Source: Rhabditophanes sp. KR3021
Taxonomy: Eukaryota; Nematoda; Chromadorea; Rhabditida; Alloionematidae
Length of the DNA stretch: 64,000 nt
Assembly: GCA_963281155.1 (NCBI GenBank)
Contig: CAUJLY010000006.1
Coordinates: forward strand, 3,348,001-3,412,000
Reading direction: 5' to 3'
Shown here: positions 44,292-57,800 of the stretch, in pieces
How the letters are laid out: each line of letters opens with the position of its first letter
How positions within the stretch are numbered: position 1 is the stretch's first letter
The notes under the pieces: generated by a model
What the model saw: the letters and a program-made list of their open reading frames with translations, nothing else
Told to the model about the DNA's origin: nothing
The model's database searches: none
Position numbers and translations under genes: made by a program

Positions 44292-46723
44292 TTAATCATC
44301 AACGCCTCGGGAGGATGAAGCTACAAAGTAAGGATGTCGAGTGCCATACATCGGTGTTGACGGATGCTGCTGTTTTCCACTGTTTCTTTCTTGGATCATT
44401 TCATCGTCTGGTCGGTTGAGTAAGGGGGCACTATGAGATTTTTGCATTTTTGGAAGCTCTTGTCTGATGTTTTCCATTGTACCTAAGATAGCTGGGAATA
44501 GAGGCCGTTCTTCTCTTTTGAATTTGATACAATTTTCCAAAAGACTCCTCAGCGATTTGGGACAGTTCTTGCGGAGTTGACTTAGATCAGGTTTCAGCAA
44601 ACCCATACCAACTCGAAAGAATATGGCATCACGGTTGTCAATGCCTGCATAAGGTAAATTATTTGTTAACAACTCGTACAAAACTATTCCAAATGCGTAA
44701 ATGTCCGACCAAAATGAATAAGGCTCTTCAACTTTCATTCTGATAATTTCAGGCGCCATCCATAATATCGACCCTGTTGGTCTTAATTTAGCCGTACTTT
44801 CACTGGTAAACTTTTGCTTCACAGTTGCCAATCCAAAATCACCTATTTTGACGGTCTCATCAGCTGTCAAAAAGATATTGTTTGACTTTAAATCACGATG
44901 GATAATTTTTCTTGAGTGGAGATATCCCATGCCATTTGAGACTTGTTTAGAAATGTCAATTACCTTCGTTATCTCCAATTCCCATTTTGGCTCAGTGACG
45001 TGCAGATGTTTGTACAAACTGGAACCTTCACACCATTGAGTGATGATGCAAAGTTCAGGAGTTTTTACGATACCCATAAATAGCAAGACATTGCCATGCC
45101 GCATGTCTTTAAGAATACTCACTTCACTTTGGAAGTCTATCAATTGCTTCTCAGAAGGCTCTCCATTCGTGTTGATTCTTTTGATTGCAACATCGCCACA
45201 ATAGTGGCCACGATAAACTGTCCCAAAAGACCCGGATCCGATTTTGGGACCAAATTCCACCAGAGATCGCTGTATTTCCCAGGCATACCTGCACAATTCA
45301 TTCTTCGAATCTGTAGAGTGTGAAATAATTGATTCTGAAGTAGAAGCAGAAGAAGACTTTTTGTTGCCTGTATTAATTTAAACATAGATATTAGTAACTA
45401 CTAAAGACATTATTGTTAACATCGCAAAAGGGTGATGGTATTACACAAAATGACAATCAAGGTTTGCAATATAAATAAACTTACCATGAGACATCTCATA
45501 CGAATTATCCCCGAATTCAGGAGTCTTATCGTAAAAAAATCCACCTAGTGGTTTGGTTGGTGGAGCCGACAACGGTTCAGACGTTAGATGATGGCCGAGT
45601 AGGAATTTCGGTAACTCTTTAGTTGGACATGGACTTGAACATGTAGATGAAGGCGATGGCATCGACGCCATGCTACTTGACATATGGGTCGAATTAGATG
45701 AACCTAGCGAAACATCATAATTATTTGTAAGGGAAGGATTAAGTAACCGCGTATTAAGTTTATGGGGTACTTTTTTCATTAGAGCATTATGTCTTTTAAG
45801 GTTAGGTGAATTGCTGTCTTTGGTCATTGACATGCAAGAAGAGTAAGCAAATCCAGAGTATGATGCTGAAAACGGGACAAGATGTGAGAAGGACTCAGTT
45901 GAATGTGTGAGTACATAAAGGTGAGCAAGGAACATTTAAACATACCTGAATTGGTCATTTGCGTTTCGTTAAAACATTTTGGTTTTTGATGTGACACGTA
46001 TGGATCTTCAATAATATTTATATTTGGAGTAGAGGAAGATATTTCTCTAGTATTTGGAGCGTTGTGAAGAGATCGACCGAAGCTTTGGTCTTTTAGCATT
46101 CCTGGATGCAGTCTATTCTGATGTGTTCGTAAAGCTGTCTGTCGATGCAACCCATAATCTTCAATTGGTATAGGAGCATTCGTTTGGATTGGAGTATTAA
46201 GTGATTCTAATATATTTGAGGCTAATTTTGCGGTTGGGTCGTTTCCGTATGATTCGCAATGTTTCATAAAGTTACTATAACATCGGGGGTTTTCTTTGAT
46301 TTGCTTTATTAAGTCGCAATATTCCGGCACGTTGTAGGAACATTTTTGATGAAAACGAAAATTGCATAATGTACACCTGAATCCGTTCAATAAAATTAAT
46401 TTGTGGCAATGATCGCAATACGAAACCGTAAAAAACGTCTTTCTAGCGAAGTTGTGTTTAATAGTCATTGACAAGTTGACAAATTCCGAATGAACCCATA
46501 ATTCTTTCTTATCCAATGTAGCTGCTAAATCTGTTAAGTCGCTATTTAAATCTACTTGTTTCGACTTGGGGTCCTTGTCTATGCATACAATGCATGATTC
46601 CGGAACAATTCCTCTTTTCTGCAGATTAGAACGAATAGCTGATCCCGCCTTCACCCCATCCCTAACTAATACTCTTGTTCGTGTTCCAAAAGGTAAATGC
46701 AACAGTACAGTTTGTTCTGACAT
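44292..46723 (-). CDS. Raf: Raf serine/threonine kinase
   Basis: Exons 45946-46723, 45485-45865 and 44292-45367 (introns 80 and 117 nt) give 744 residues. Domains in order: Ras-binding domain (about 4-80, TVLLHLPFGTRTRVLVRDG), a C1 cysteine-rich domain (H90, C103, C106, C117, C120, H125, C128, C136; exact H-x12-C-x2-C-x10-C-x2-C-x4-H-x2-C-x7-C spacing), a CR2 14-3-3 site (REISSSTPNINIIED), a Ser/Pro linker, and the kinase domain (GSGSFGTVYRG, K449, HRD 543-545, DFG 563-565, SILWMAPE). A C-terminal 14-3-3 site (LPKMQKSHSAPLL) follows. It phosphorylates MEK downstream of Ras at the plasma membrane. The segment just before the kinase domain reads ELCRYAWEI, lacking the acidic or phosphorylatable SSDD/SSYY motif of B-Raf and C-Raf. 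The start ATG gives the RBD its usual N-terminal position. Confidence 0.97.
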
Positions 46724-48238
46724 TTATTAGACTCCAAAATAATTAACACTTAGATGATACATATACAAACAATTTTCCGAAATAGCTTAAAATTGTGTAC
46801 GAAAGATTGATGAGCTACAAATAATGATGCATATATTTAACATTAAATTACTGAATATTGTTGGTTAAGAAATTGAAATGAAATGTATTGAACCATTTAT
46901 GTATACATAGAAAAGTCAATTCGGATTGGCATATTTGGAAACAATGACATTATACATGTGAATAACAAATAAGCTTAAATTTCATATATCTTTTTATAAC
47001 ACCATATATCCATAATAAAATTGGAGATTAAATGAAATGCATTACTTTATAGATTAGCTAATAAAGTAGGTGATTGGTTTTAACCTCTGGGTTTAAGGGA
47101 ATATGTAAGTAATGTTATTAAGGCTGAAAGCTTTAATTGAAATGTATTGAGATATATCGGGAAATTTATGGAAAACATAGAAATTATTAAAAATCATCGG
47201 AATTAAAAATTGGTGGCAGTTAAAAGCTGTGACCTAGTAAGCTTTCACTTTAGACATCTATAAAAGAGGAGACAACATATAATGAGTGTCTCATCTAATA
47301 TTTGAAGTTACACTTCGCGACAAAATGTAATAATAAATAAATTTTGGAATGGAAAATTGTTGAAATAATTAAAAAATTGATGTATTGCAAAATGTCAGTA
47401 CATAGAACTTTAACCAAAATAACACGGATAGATATTTGTTCGGGTAGTTGTTAACGGAAAGTATCGATCGCAGGGGCGGCAGCCGGCTGACGGAAAGAGG
47501 AACTTGGTGATAAAGTTGACCATCTACAGATTAATTTAAGAATTTTCTTGAATAATAATAATGCATTTGTTAAATCAAACTATCATTATATTAACGTATA
47601 TCAAACTGAAAATGGGTGAACAGAATTCGGAAGACAACGTTACTTATTATCTAAACGTATTAATCATTATTTATATGTCAACAAAACTATCAAGGTGAGG
47701 AATTGTTCACCGTTCGTTGATATCGCGTCAAGATGCTCAACAAAATCAACTTTAACCTTAGTAAACTTTTTATGGTAATTTTATCATTCTTTAGCGATTT
47801 GAATGACGTCTCACTTACTACGAATCGTAATGAAAGACATATTTAAAAAGTGCTTTAGTAAATATAGTAATTTTAAGAGTTCATGGTAAAAATAATTGAA
47901 TGCCTCTTTCATAAATATTTATACTCTACAATTAAAAAGGTCAGTTTATGCATGTAATTAATTAACTTTCTAATAATAAACGCGCACAAATTTTAATTAA
48001 CAGAAGATTTTATTAAACTGTTGATATTTATTTTTTATGTGTGTATAAATATAATGAATTTAGTGCTGCATATATAAAACTGTAAAAGAGATCTATTAAA
48101 TAAATAGAATCAGTATGCAATACTTGTGCCACTCCTCAATATGATGAAGTTGCATAAAAGCTATTAACATTTCTTGTTAAAAATCTAAACAAATTAAATA
48201 TATTTTGGTGCGTTGGATCTGAATGTACGTGATGGAAA
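46724..48238. other. Gene-free stretch between two minus-strand genes
   Basis: About 1.5 kb, AT-rich, upstream of Raf and downstream of the Patched-related gene. A notable GC-rich patch lies at 47467-47505 (aggggcggcagccggctgac). No open frame or RNA gene could be supported. Confidence 0.35.
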
Positions 48239-51180
48239 TCAAGCACTTGATTGCGTTCTCCCTAATTCTATTTTGTGAACAAATGTTGGCGTTCTTCCTA
48301 ATTTTGAAGTCGTTGATATGGATGGTTCCATTCCATCCACTGGCACAATTGTGGTTCTCATAGACTTTTTTGTACTTGACCTGTTAATTTTCCTCTTGTC
48401 TAATTCCTTCGTGAATGCGTTTATTAATTTTTGTGTCTATTAAAATATAGTTTAGAAGAGTGACCAAAGTTTACCTTATAAAAACTTTCCCCATGAGACC
48501 TTTGGGAACTACGATCAGATTCAGATATTTGAGAACTGCAATTAGATTGTGTTTCAGATTCCTTTTCACTTGTAAAAGCTGTTAAAATTGCTGGTAGGAT
48601 TACCAAGCCGTGTAACATTCCTAAGCCCACCACCACTATTATTGTCTTAAGGAAAACTAACGCCAAGTAAGATTGTTTAAATAGTAATGGAGCCAATGCA
48701 ACTATAGTTGAAATACCGACTTGAGTCATCGGCCAACCTATCACAGCTAATGCTTCTTGGATTTTTTTCTTTGGGTTCTATTTTAAGTGAGGGGAAAAAG
48801 ATTAGTGTAATTAAAAATGCACTTACATCATTATTAATTTTATAGTAATGGTAACTAATATGAGCAGTAAAGTCAACAGAAAAGCCTATAGCCATTAACA
48901 AAGCTGCCATGCTTAAGGGGTCTAAATCCACATTCCAGAGAGAAAGAATTCCGAAAATACCATAACTAATACTAAACACCGAAAAGACAGCTGCCGCAAC
49001 ACTTGGAATGTGGGGAATAAAGATTAGACAAATTATTGCAGTGCAGATAAGAGCCGCCACAACGCTTCCAATAATGGTGTTGTCTATAGCTAACGTTTGA
49101 TCAACAAAGGGAGCGTGATCGCTGTAAGGGTAAACTTCAAATTCTTTATATTCTTCCGCTATCCGACGCCAATCCTTAACAGCAGGCACCATTTCGTGAT
49201 ATTTAATGACATCGTGAAAGTTGGTGATGAAGAAGAAAGCAGATATGCAATCTGGGTGATTTTGGATGCAGGCGCTTTCATTATAGTGAACAAAAGAAGA
49301 CAAATAAAAGTACGAAGCACTCTTAAAAAATACTGGTAATTCAGTATAAGTAAATTGCTCATCTTCAGCATAAAATTGTAAGAAGTCTTGATATGCTTGT
49401 AGCCAAAAGAAAGACGATTCAGCACCGTAACTAAATTTTGCATTTTCAAAATCCTTTACCATTCTTTTAATTTCTATAATTAAAAAATTAATCACCAACC
49501 ACATAAATATGCACATACTTTCCATATTCTCAGTGTCTCTCAAATCTCCGGGTTTTAAAACAAAAACAGACACAGGTTGCATGTTTATCAATGCCTTCTC
49601 AAAGGCATGTTGAAAATTTTGCAGATAAGAATCAGGCAAAGCCATTTTGTCGATACTATTATTTGTTTCTAATTGCATGATTCCAATTGTTGATATGTAA
49701 AAATAAAGAATCGTTGTGACAAATATAAACAACCGTACCCACCATTTCGTCACCAAGCTTCCCCATTTGTAGACAACTTTATCATGAATTTTTGAAAAGT
49801 ATCCAACTATCTGGGAGGTCTTATTTGGATCAGCTTTGAAGCAACACAAGAAAGCTTTATATCCTTTTCGTTCTCTGTGTCCACTTATCACTAAGATGGC
49901 TGAATATAACATCAATTGATACAAATAACAAATTAAAATGGCAACGGCTGAATATATACAAAATGTTCTTATGGCTGGTGTGTCTGAAAAAGCTCCAATT
50001 GCAAAAGATATAATGTTAGTGAGGGCACTAATTGTAATTGATGGTCCTGCATCTTCAAGGGATAATGCCATTCTAGTTGAAACTGTGTTGGCATTTGAAT
50101 TTCTATCCCATGCACTATTTATAATAAAGATATCATCCACACCTACTGATAATACTAAAAATAATGAAGCAACGACAATGGATTGAAATTTCAATCCAAG
50201 AGCCGATAATAGTCCAATAGAAGCTGCCAAAGCAGCTAATGGAATCAAGCAACCGAGTAATCCTTCCCAGGGTTTGTTTTGAATTGGATTACGTCTAAAA
50301 ATATGTTATAATTAGCTATAATTAATGTTAGTAAAATACCTGAATGAAAAGACGACAACAAAAATAATCATCGCAATGACTGAACCTATTAATAATGGAG
50401 CAGTTTCAATTCCCATTCTACGCACTTCCTGTGATACTAGATTATCGCCAGTCATTCCAATCTAAAAAATATGTTATTATCCCATCCAATTTAATTTATT
50501 ACCTTTAAAATATCAGAATATTTAGTTGATTTAAACATCTTTATTGCTTCATTTTGCCATTGTATAATAATGTCAACATCATTATTAGGAGCTACTAAGT
50601 AAATTGACATAATTGCTGTATCAAAGGATTCAAGTTGGTTTGTTTCGTTTTTTAACTTTATACCATAAACATTATTACCAATAAATAAACGAGATCCGAA
50701 CATTTCAATGGCAGGATATGTGTATGTTGAAGGGTCTTTTTCATCAAATAATTTTAAGAAAGCCATAAATGCAGTATTCAATTCGCAATAAGGTTCACAT
50801 AAGTCTTTAAACTTATAGGTTATTCCCTTTTTGGTATATGTAACCTTGTCCTGAAGATCTTTGCTTAAATTGTAAAGGGTCATTCTATAGTCAGGCCTCA
50901 TTAAACTTCCTTCATCAATGGCATTGACCATTATATAACACGGATCCATGGTTCCATTTTGTTTAAGAAAAGCCTTAGCCACGTCATATTCATTTTTAGA
51001 GGGTGCTGTTTGAGGTGAATATTCTGACCTGACGTTGTTAAGCTCTTCGAACCATATATTTCCAAGAGACAAAAATATCGTAATAAAAGAAATGGTATAA
51101 ATAAATGAGTATGGATGCTTTCCAATAACAAAACCAAGTTTAAAAAACAACTTCTCAATATAATGTGTAGGATGTGTCAT
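48239..51180 (-). CDS. Patched-related protein (PTR/PTCHD3-like, sterol-sensing domain, RND permease)
   Basis: Six exons (50503-51180, 50340-50461, 49519-50294, 48827-49473, 48475-48777, 48239-48436), introns 38-49 nt, give 907 residues. It starts MTHPTHYIEKLFFKLG; one membrane segment is followed by a large extracellular loop, the first RND membrane bundle with the sterol-sensing-domain-like GVDDIFIINSAW motif, a second extracellular loop (PVSVFVLKPGDL) and the second bundle with LMAIGFSVDFTAHISYHYY, whose charged Asp corresponds to the proton-relay Asp of RND permeases. The C-terminal tail is Ser-rich and basic. Such proteins resemble Patched and Dispatched; in nematodes PTR proteins act in cuticle formation and moulting, in other animals roles are less clear. 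The 45-nt segment 49474-49518 is read as an intron because removing it restores the conserved MEKIKRMVKDFE-like stretch. Confidence 0.93.
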
Positions 51181-54100
51181 TTCATTTAAAATAACCCAAA
51201 ATATGTATTAGGTAATATCCTAATTTGAATAACAAAGTGATAGTTGTCGAATAGTTTGTCTAAGAAAAAGTAATAAATATCACGTCAAAAGTATTTGAAA
51301 ATCCCAATTAAAATATTGTAACGTATATTTTCACTTTCATAATAACTCTACCCATAAATATCAAGGTCTTTTTGATCTGTCCGAGCAACGAGCCACCATA
51401 ATGTAGATAGTCTTTTGCACATACTTAAATAAAAGCATGTATAAAATTGGGGATTACTAAGAGCTGAACAATATATAGGTAGCGATGAAGATATGATAAT
51501 GACTTTTGCAATGTTGCTGAAGAAAAATGTAAAGACTGAAATAAGTAACTAATTCATGTGGATAATGTTACTTATTATGATTTACCGAATCTGTTCCCTG
51601 TTCGGGTAAAAGCTAATTAAGGAAAGTTAAGAACATTCTTCGAATTTTTAAACTTGTTTTAAATTATGTATAATAAATGTATGATTCAGTGAGTATTTAT
51701 ATCAGCTAATAATTAAGCTTAATTAATTTTAGTGAAAATTGTTTCAATGCCTAAAGCAACATGTTAATACGAGTTTCTTAATAAAGAATTATTGTTAAAT
51801 TTAAAAAATCCTCACTACTACATAGTTATAATAAAAAATATTGAGATCACTGAAGGGATTTAAAGTGTATAAATAATTTATCGGATAGAGGCAGGCAATT
51901 TGAGCTATAAAACGAAATAGATTTGTAAAAAAGTACTAACAGTTTTTCCTTGGTAAATATATATTTTAAAAGAATATATTTTATTAATTATTATTTTATG
52001 ATTGCAGAAATCAAGTTTTTTGCACATGAATTTAAATAGTTAGATTCATAAGAAGATTTGATGTTACGACTCATAAGGCAAAAACATTATGAATCATATA
52101 AAAGAATATATTTTTTGAATTTAACAAAGAATATAATTCCATCACAATCTAAGAAATCCATATGCTAAAAATATTAGTCTATTTCAATTAAAAAGATGTA
52201 GATATAATTTGAAATTAGAAAAATTGTTTATCTTATGCATTCATCGCCAGAATTCTCAAAACTAACTGTACACAAAAAACATTTACATCTTGCAACAAAA
52301 TATACCTAAATTTTTTATTAAAAAAACTAGAAAGATTGCTGAAAATAGAAGATAGTTTCATTAACGATAACAAAGTATTATTATTTTGCACAAAAAAACT
52401 TGATTTCCTTCACATAATCTACAAAGGCTACTTCTTAGTGGACATTATATGATGTGCGCCAAAATAATATACCATCATTTTACAATAGGAATGTACATAT
52501 TTATAGCCAGACGGAGTTCAAAAATGCGAGTAGCAATTTTTGAGTGGTTTTCTAATAATCAAGGAGTGGTTGCCAGGAAGAGTGAATTTGTATAATTAAA
52601 TACTTTACAATTCATAAAAATAGCTGTTCAATTACAACAAAAATGATGTGAAAATTTAAAAATAAGCTTAGACAGATCTTTGTAATTGGCGTAGCAATTA
52701 AGTAAAATTTGCAAGGATCGTTGACAATAAAATAGTACACATCAACATGAAGTTTATTGCAAAGGAAGTAATAAAAGAGAGAGAATTAAGTTTATGTTAT
52801 GGTTTATATTATAGTTTATATTGTATTTTACGCGTATGAAAGTATTGCATAAAATAAGTATAACTAAAATAAATAGGATTATGTAATTATTCAAAGCAGC
52901 TAAATGCCTTCACATAAAAACAAACAATTTCATTAATTTGTCATCAATCTTCATGCTAAATGGATATTAATCAACTAGATTTATTGGACTGACAAAGTCA
53001 TTCTTTTGATAAAGATATAAATAAATGTAAATACATTTGTTTGTAGTTATTGTGCTTTGAAAACGCTAAATAAGACATTATCTATTTACTTAATCTGTTG
53101 GCTCAACTAGTATGCATCTAATTAAAAAAGTATAAACAATAATAGTGGCTTTGATGGATAAATTTAAAAATGTTAATTAGATTGATAATAACAATTCGTG
53201 TTAATGTAAGAAATGATAATAAATGCAATAAAGTACATGGCTTTTGTGTTTCATTAATAATACTTTGATTAATCAGCTAACAAATAAGTATATTAATAAG
53301 TAAATAAATATACCTGAAAGTTAAAAATAAGCAAAATGTCTACTAGCTTCACACATCAAATACATTAGTTAAAATATATATTAAATGTTGCGGTCATTTT
53401 CAGAGAAGATATTGCGTGACAATGCCCAGTTAAATTGAGAAAAGACATGATTTCTTTATGTTATAATTCTTATAAATCAAACGTGCCTGCTAATTAAGGC
53501 TACTTTCTTGTTGAAGCATATTTTCAATGTCAATGTTTTGACTAATTACTTGCGTTTGGTATGAAAGTAATATTTTATTTTAGATGATGATGATCAATCT
53601 AATTAGAAATAAATTGATATCTCCTTTCAGAATACTTGGAAATAAAAGAATAATAAGATAACGGAATTAAATAGGCAAAATTTTAATCCTCTTATGGCAT
53701 ATATTAATCAAATTTACATGTTTAATTTAAAGATTATATGGAAACAATTTCCTGGAACCAGTTGATTTCAAGGAAAAAAATTAACGCACACAATACATTA
53801 GCCATTAGTTTGATTCTACAATATATTATAATTTGATAAAGTGATATAAATTATCCTTAAATATGATTAATAAAGTGATTTAAATTATTTCCATAATATT
53901 ATGTAGTGATACGTATCTAAGATATCTGTGATAGACGAATTTAAAAAATATTTTGGAACTTTAATCAAATATTTCCAGCCATAATTCATTTTACTGCAAA
54001 TCAAAATCCAATTACATTTCTTTACATGCATTTGAAACAAATAAAAAGTAACAATGTTGTATATTACAGGTGTGATAACATTATGCAATTTTAAACCAGT

Positions 54101-54890
54101 AGAATGTTATTAAATATTGCCTAAAGATCGTTTACAACTAAGTGTATATCCAAAGAATACATTTTGCACAGAATCAGTAGCAATAAACACATTTTACATT
54201 AAAACGAGTTATAGATTGAGGTAAATTTTGCAATAAAATATGGTTGCTTTTTCTTTAAAAACTTCAAATTGAGATATGCTTTCGGATAAGGAAATAATTA
54301 ATGATATTAGCCTTAAAGCATAAGATAAGTATGCAATGTAGTTTGTGTTTGGTTGATCGTCAGGTTTACAAACATCACATTTTGAATTATTCATTTTACT
54401 TAATTCAATCGTTGGCGAATCACTTTAAACCTAGTTTTTCAGTTAATAATTTGCTGACCACCATAAAGTGAAGTAATTTATTACCGAAACACTTTTTATC
54501 AATCATTTGATGCCTAAGTACACTTTCAATTGTATGTAACTGTAAAATTTTTCGACTTTCTCGATTAATCTGTACATTTGATTTATTAAAATTTGCAAAT
54601 AACATGTATAAATGATTTATAATTTTTGAGAGGCCTCTCCGATACAGAAATGTTTTAATAAATGATTGCCAGAAGGCTCCTTATATATCTTCACCATAAA
54701 TGAAAACATGTTAATGTCAAATTTAATTGAAAAGATACAAATTAGTATTTAATATAAAGTAGCTGAAAAAGAATAAATACTTGAAATTAATTTCAAAATT
54801 ATAAATCATTATAGACAAATTATAAAAAATTTACGGTTAAAGTGAATATTAAAATTATTTTAAAAATTTACAGTTAACACATTCCTAGTA
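51181..54890. other. Long gene-free stretch between divergent genes
   Basis: About 3.7 kb, AT-rich. Minus-strand open frames at 54,209-54,394 and 54,420-54,605 each begin with ATG and have moderately protein-like composition but no partner exons or domains. I do not call them. No RNA gene or transposon ends were seen. Confidence 0.35.
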
Positions 54891-57800
54891 ATGCTTTTAA
54901 GGTTAAATATATTTTTAACGGCTATATTAAGTGTCATTCTATTTAATCTAATAACACATTCACTAGCTGATGAAGATGATGATGCTAATTCAGATATGTT
55001 TGCTTTCAACTCCGACCCTCAAAATATGGAAAATATGTTTATGACTCATTCTGAAAATGATGCCATCACCACACCAATTACTCGCACCACCGCATTAGAG
55101 GCTTTAATTGAATCAACTACAGACAGTCTTCAACCTTCAGAGTCCACCAAAATTCCACCTGTCATCGATGAATGTGAGGCATCAGGTTTGACAACGACAT
55201 TTATTAGGCAATCAAATTTAATTTCCCGTAGAAAAGCAATTTATACAGCAAGGGTATTGCAATAATATCAAAAATACATTAAATTTAATTTCAATTACTT
55301 TCAGATTGATTTTTCCTCATGTATTTTGCATTGCAAAAAAAACTTGGAGCCATACTCTCAAAAAACATTTAATTGTATGGGAATAAATTTTTCACATGAG
55401 AATGCTAATGGCGAATGTCAATTTTTTGATACATTACAAACAGGTGATTTAGAATTAACAGCTTTTGACGATTTTAAACATCACTGGATTCAAAAAGTCT
55501 GCTTAACCATCAACAAAAAATGTAATAAAAGAAACATTTCCTTTGATGCTATATTTAACCACAAAATGAAAGATGTAAAAACTATCAAGTTGATTAACAC
55601 CAATAGAAATGAATGTTTGAATTCTTGTTTAGAGCATTTGTCTTGTAATGGAGTAAATTTTAATAAAAGATCTAATGCATGCCAACTACTCCAATTTTCT
55701 CATTATGGCTTGAAAAATCAGATTATAAAAGATGCCCAAGTTGATTTTTATAAAAGTGAATGTGCAAAACGTAAATTACATTTATCCTTTTCTTTGATAA
55801 TTATTTATTAATTTTAGTAAATTGCGATGATCAAGATTATGGCCTGATCATGTTAAGAGATTCCGAATTTGGCAGTACCGTTTTTAACACTGGTCAAAAA
55901 ACATTTAACGCATGTGTGAATGAATGCCGAGTTTCAGATAAAATCAACTGTCACGCAATTCAATTTAATTCAGACGATAAATTTTGCTACATTGCAGATT
56001 TAATAAACTTTAACACGAATCCCATAAGTGGTCGCCATCTTTACGAGCCTTTTTGTTTACCCGAAACTACAAATCGTAACTGCACTGAACCTTTTAACTT
56101 TGAAAAAATCCCTAAATCAACTTTGAAAATAATTGAAGATTCCATTATTTTAGAAAGAGATGGTTTTTTGGATGAGTGTTTGAAGGAATGTTACTTAAAT
56201 GATCTTTGTCACACAGTAATCCACGACAATAAGTTAAATAAATGTAAATTTGCAACTATGAACTATAACCAAAATAAGGAAAAATTTGCTTTCTCTATTG
56301 TACATGATGTGTATAGAGTTGCATGTTCACCTATTAAAACTTCCTCTAAACCAACTTTTGACAATACCCAAACAACTCCGTCACTAAAAGTGTTGCAAAA
56401 GTTTGAAGATACCCGTCAATCACATTCGAGTGCTTCTATTGAAGTTATGAATAAAGGAAACAAATTGTTGGTGGATCCATTCAATTTCAGCCAAAATGAC
56501 AAAAAATGTGAAGAGGAGTTAGCATACAAGTTAATCTCACACAACAAAACATTGAGACAGGAGTTTAGAAGTTTGCATCATATTAATATTAAAAGCCAAG
56601 ATCGTTGTCAAGTTTTGTGCACAGTTTCGAAATTTTCATGTAAGGCATTTGCGTACAATAAGAGAGATTCCATCTGTTTCTTATCTACCAAGAATATTGA
56701 CTCATTAAATATGATTACAATGACTCAGAACAATTTCAACTTTGAATTATTTGGAACTTTTATGAACACAACTTGTCATACTAGCGAAAATAACACAATT
56801 GCTAGTGTTATTGAAATTAAAAAGAACAAATTACGTGATCCTAAAAAAGATGACTTCGATCCGGATTATCAGCACATCTTAAATGAAACGTCAATTGTCG
56901 ACGATGTTACCTCGAAGCCAAAAGAGATACACGAAACAGAAAGTAGTTTAACAACGGCAATTTCCTCAACAGAAAATAATATACAAAAAACGACCGAGGC
57001 TCATCAAACAGAAAGCAGTTTGAGTGGAATGACGGATATTCCTACGACTGAAAGCAGTTTGAGTGGAATGACGGATATTCCTACGACTGACAGCAGTTTG
57101 AGTGGAGTGACAGATATTTCCACTGATAGCAGTATAACAACAAATGCTCCAACAACCGAAATTTATTTAACCGAAACCACAGACCCTCATCAAACAGAAA
57201 GCAGTTTGGGTGGAAAAACGTTACTTTCGGAAAACCTAACAACTGCTCAGACCCAACAAAGTGTTATTTTGACGGAAAAAGTGATTACAATGTTAACAAC
57301 CAAAACAACGCCACAAATCACTACACCAACTTTGATTCCGAAACGTGATTTAATCACCGAACAACAGCAAACTAATTCAGATAAAATAACATCAACTAAA
57401 ATAGAAAAATTGACATCAACTAAAATGGAAAAAATTGACATCAACTGAAGTAGATATCAAAACAACACCTTCACCATCCATATCTAAAAGCGTAATTGTA
57501 GAGACACATCATCAATTAGATAAGAATGAAACGAAGTTGGAAGATCCAATTGGCACCAATGCAATCGAAATGCCTCACATACTCGAAGAAAGCGACGACA
57601 TAACAAAGTTGACACCATCTGATTTACACGTCAGAGTAATTTGTTTCTCAGCTGGAGCTAATGTTACCTTCAAGGTCAATAATATGACGGTAAGTTTTAA
57701 ACAAATTCATACTTTTAATTCAAATTTGTTTAGAAATACAGCGGGGCAGTTTATGCAGCTGAACGTTTTTCGCAATGTCGACTCTTTGTTCAAGATTCAA

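Noticed and set aside
54209..54605. Two short minus-strand open frames starting with ATG
   Set aside because: Moderately protein-like, but no splice joins, domains or upstream signals connect them; not strong enough to call.
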